DNA from: JANNRA01 sp031401035
GTDB taxonomy: Bacteria > Desulfobacterota > Binatia > HRBIN30 > CADEER01
Assembly (NCBI GenBank): GCA_031401035.1
Contig: JANNRA010000163.1
Coordinates: 8,493-72,492, forward strand
DNA length: 64,000 bases
Direction of reading: 5' to 3'
Position numbers and translations under genes: made by a program. Positions 63,906 to 64,000 of this stretch are shown here, one piece after another; within the stretch, counting starts at the first letter, position 1; each line of letters opens with the position of its first letter. The notes under the pieces were generated by a model that did no database searches, was not told the DNA's origin, and was given only the letters and a program-made list of their open reading frames with translations.

Positions 63906-64000
63906 TTGGGGCGGAACGGGCGTCACTTCGACGATTTCATCCGCACGACCGAGGAACGGCACCGGCGGATCGTCGTGCGCGTGCTCGATAAACTGTGGGC
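63906..64000 (+). CDS. Possible 5' end of a gene running off the right edge
   Basis: From a TTG at 63906 an open frame runs to the window edge and reads GRHFDDFIRTTEERHRRI, then VVRVLDKLW. It looks like real coding sequence by composition but is too short to assign. The start codon is uncertain and no ribosome site is clear. Confidence 0.2.
   Translation, partial: MGRNGRHFDDFIRTTEERHRRIVVRVLDKLW

Overview
This 64 kb window is high-GC (about 70 percent by eye) and densely coded. It reads as a chromosomal segment of a Gram-negative aerobe: lipoprotein signals, Tat signals, c-type cytochromes, an outer-membrane porin remnant and alternative complex III (ACIII) are all present. The combination of ACIII, caa3-type oxidase, secreted proteins ending in a Thr/Pro linker plus a dockerin-like double EF-hand, and PCP_red-domain proteins suggests a delta-proteobacterium-like lineage such as Candidatus Binatia. 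That placement is inference from gene content. No rRNA, tRNA, CRISPR array or insertion sequence was seen.

Region 1 (3-10139, + strand) is a tightly overlapping respiratory operon: the 3' end of actB, then actC, actD, actE, actF, a small membrane protein, a SCO copper chaperone and coxB(with haem c)-A-C-D. It encodes quinol oxidation by ACIII and direct transfer to an A2-type caa3 oxidase. dxs (10208-12142) follows. Region 2 (12309-20325, +) is a second module: actC, actD and actF without actA/B/E, a cupredoxin-like protein, coxA-C-D, two small membrane proteins and coxB without haem c. This oxidase has the A1-type HPEVY motif.

Region 3 (35002-20335, - strand) converges on region 2. It starts with actA, actB and actE, exactly the ACIII subunits region 2 lacks. 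It continues with a CydB-less cytochrome bd-like oxidase, three c-type cytochromes (one with an ethylbenzene-dehydrogenase-like haem domain), a USP/PCP_red multidomain protein, a GNAT protein, an Mrp/NBP35 ATPase, a zinc-ribbon/PCP_red protein and a radical SAM/PCP_red protein. Regions 2 and 3 end 9 bp apart. Together they look like one bipartite respiratory locus with a dedicated, poorly described maturation or regulatory set. This is the most interesting part of the window.

Region 4 (35339-45600) holds a membrane protein plus SCO pair, then secreted or surface proteins: a beta-propeller/dockerin gene broken by an amber codon, a P-domain remnant, a GH5-like lipoprotein, an orphan FTP/PepSY propeptide protein and an M4 metalloprotease with a dockerin tail. 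A fused hydrolase/methyltransferase pseudogene follows. DAHP synthase comes next, preceded by a textbook aromatic-leader-peptide attenuator.

Region 5 (45645-64000) is ordinary mixed metabolism: nitroreductase, SRPBCC protein, MFS transporter, creatininase-like hydrolase, an N-acyl-D-amino-acid deacylase/sirtuin/nucleosidase operon, DUF1993 protein, PPOX flavoprotein, AlkB-like dioxygenase with an amidohydrolase, L-2-hydroxyglutarate oxidase, TerB-like protein, diiron protein, K+ channel, aldose epimerase and glucose-6-phosphate dehydrogenase. A FadL-type porin fragment and several dispersed inverted repeats lie between them.
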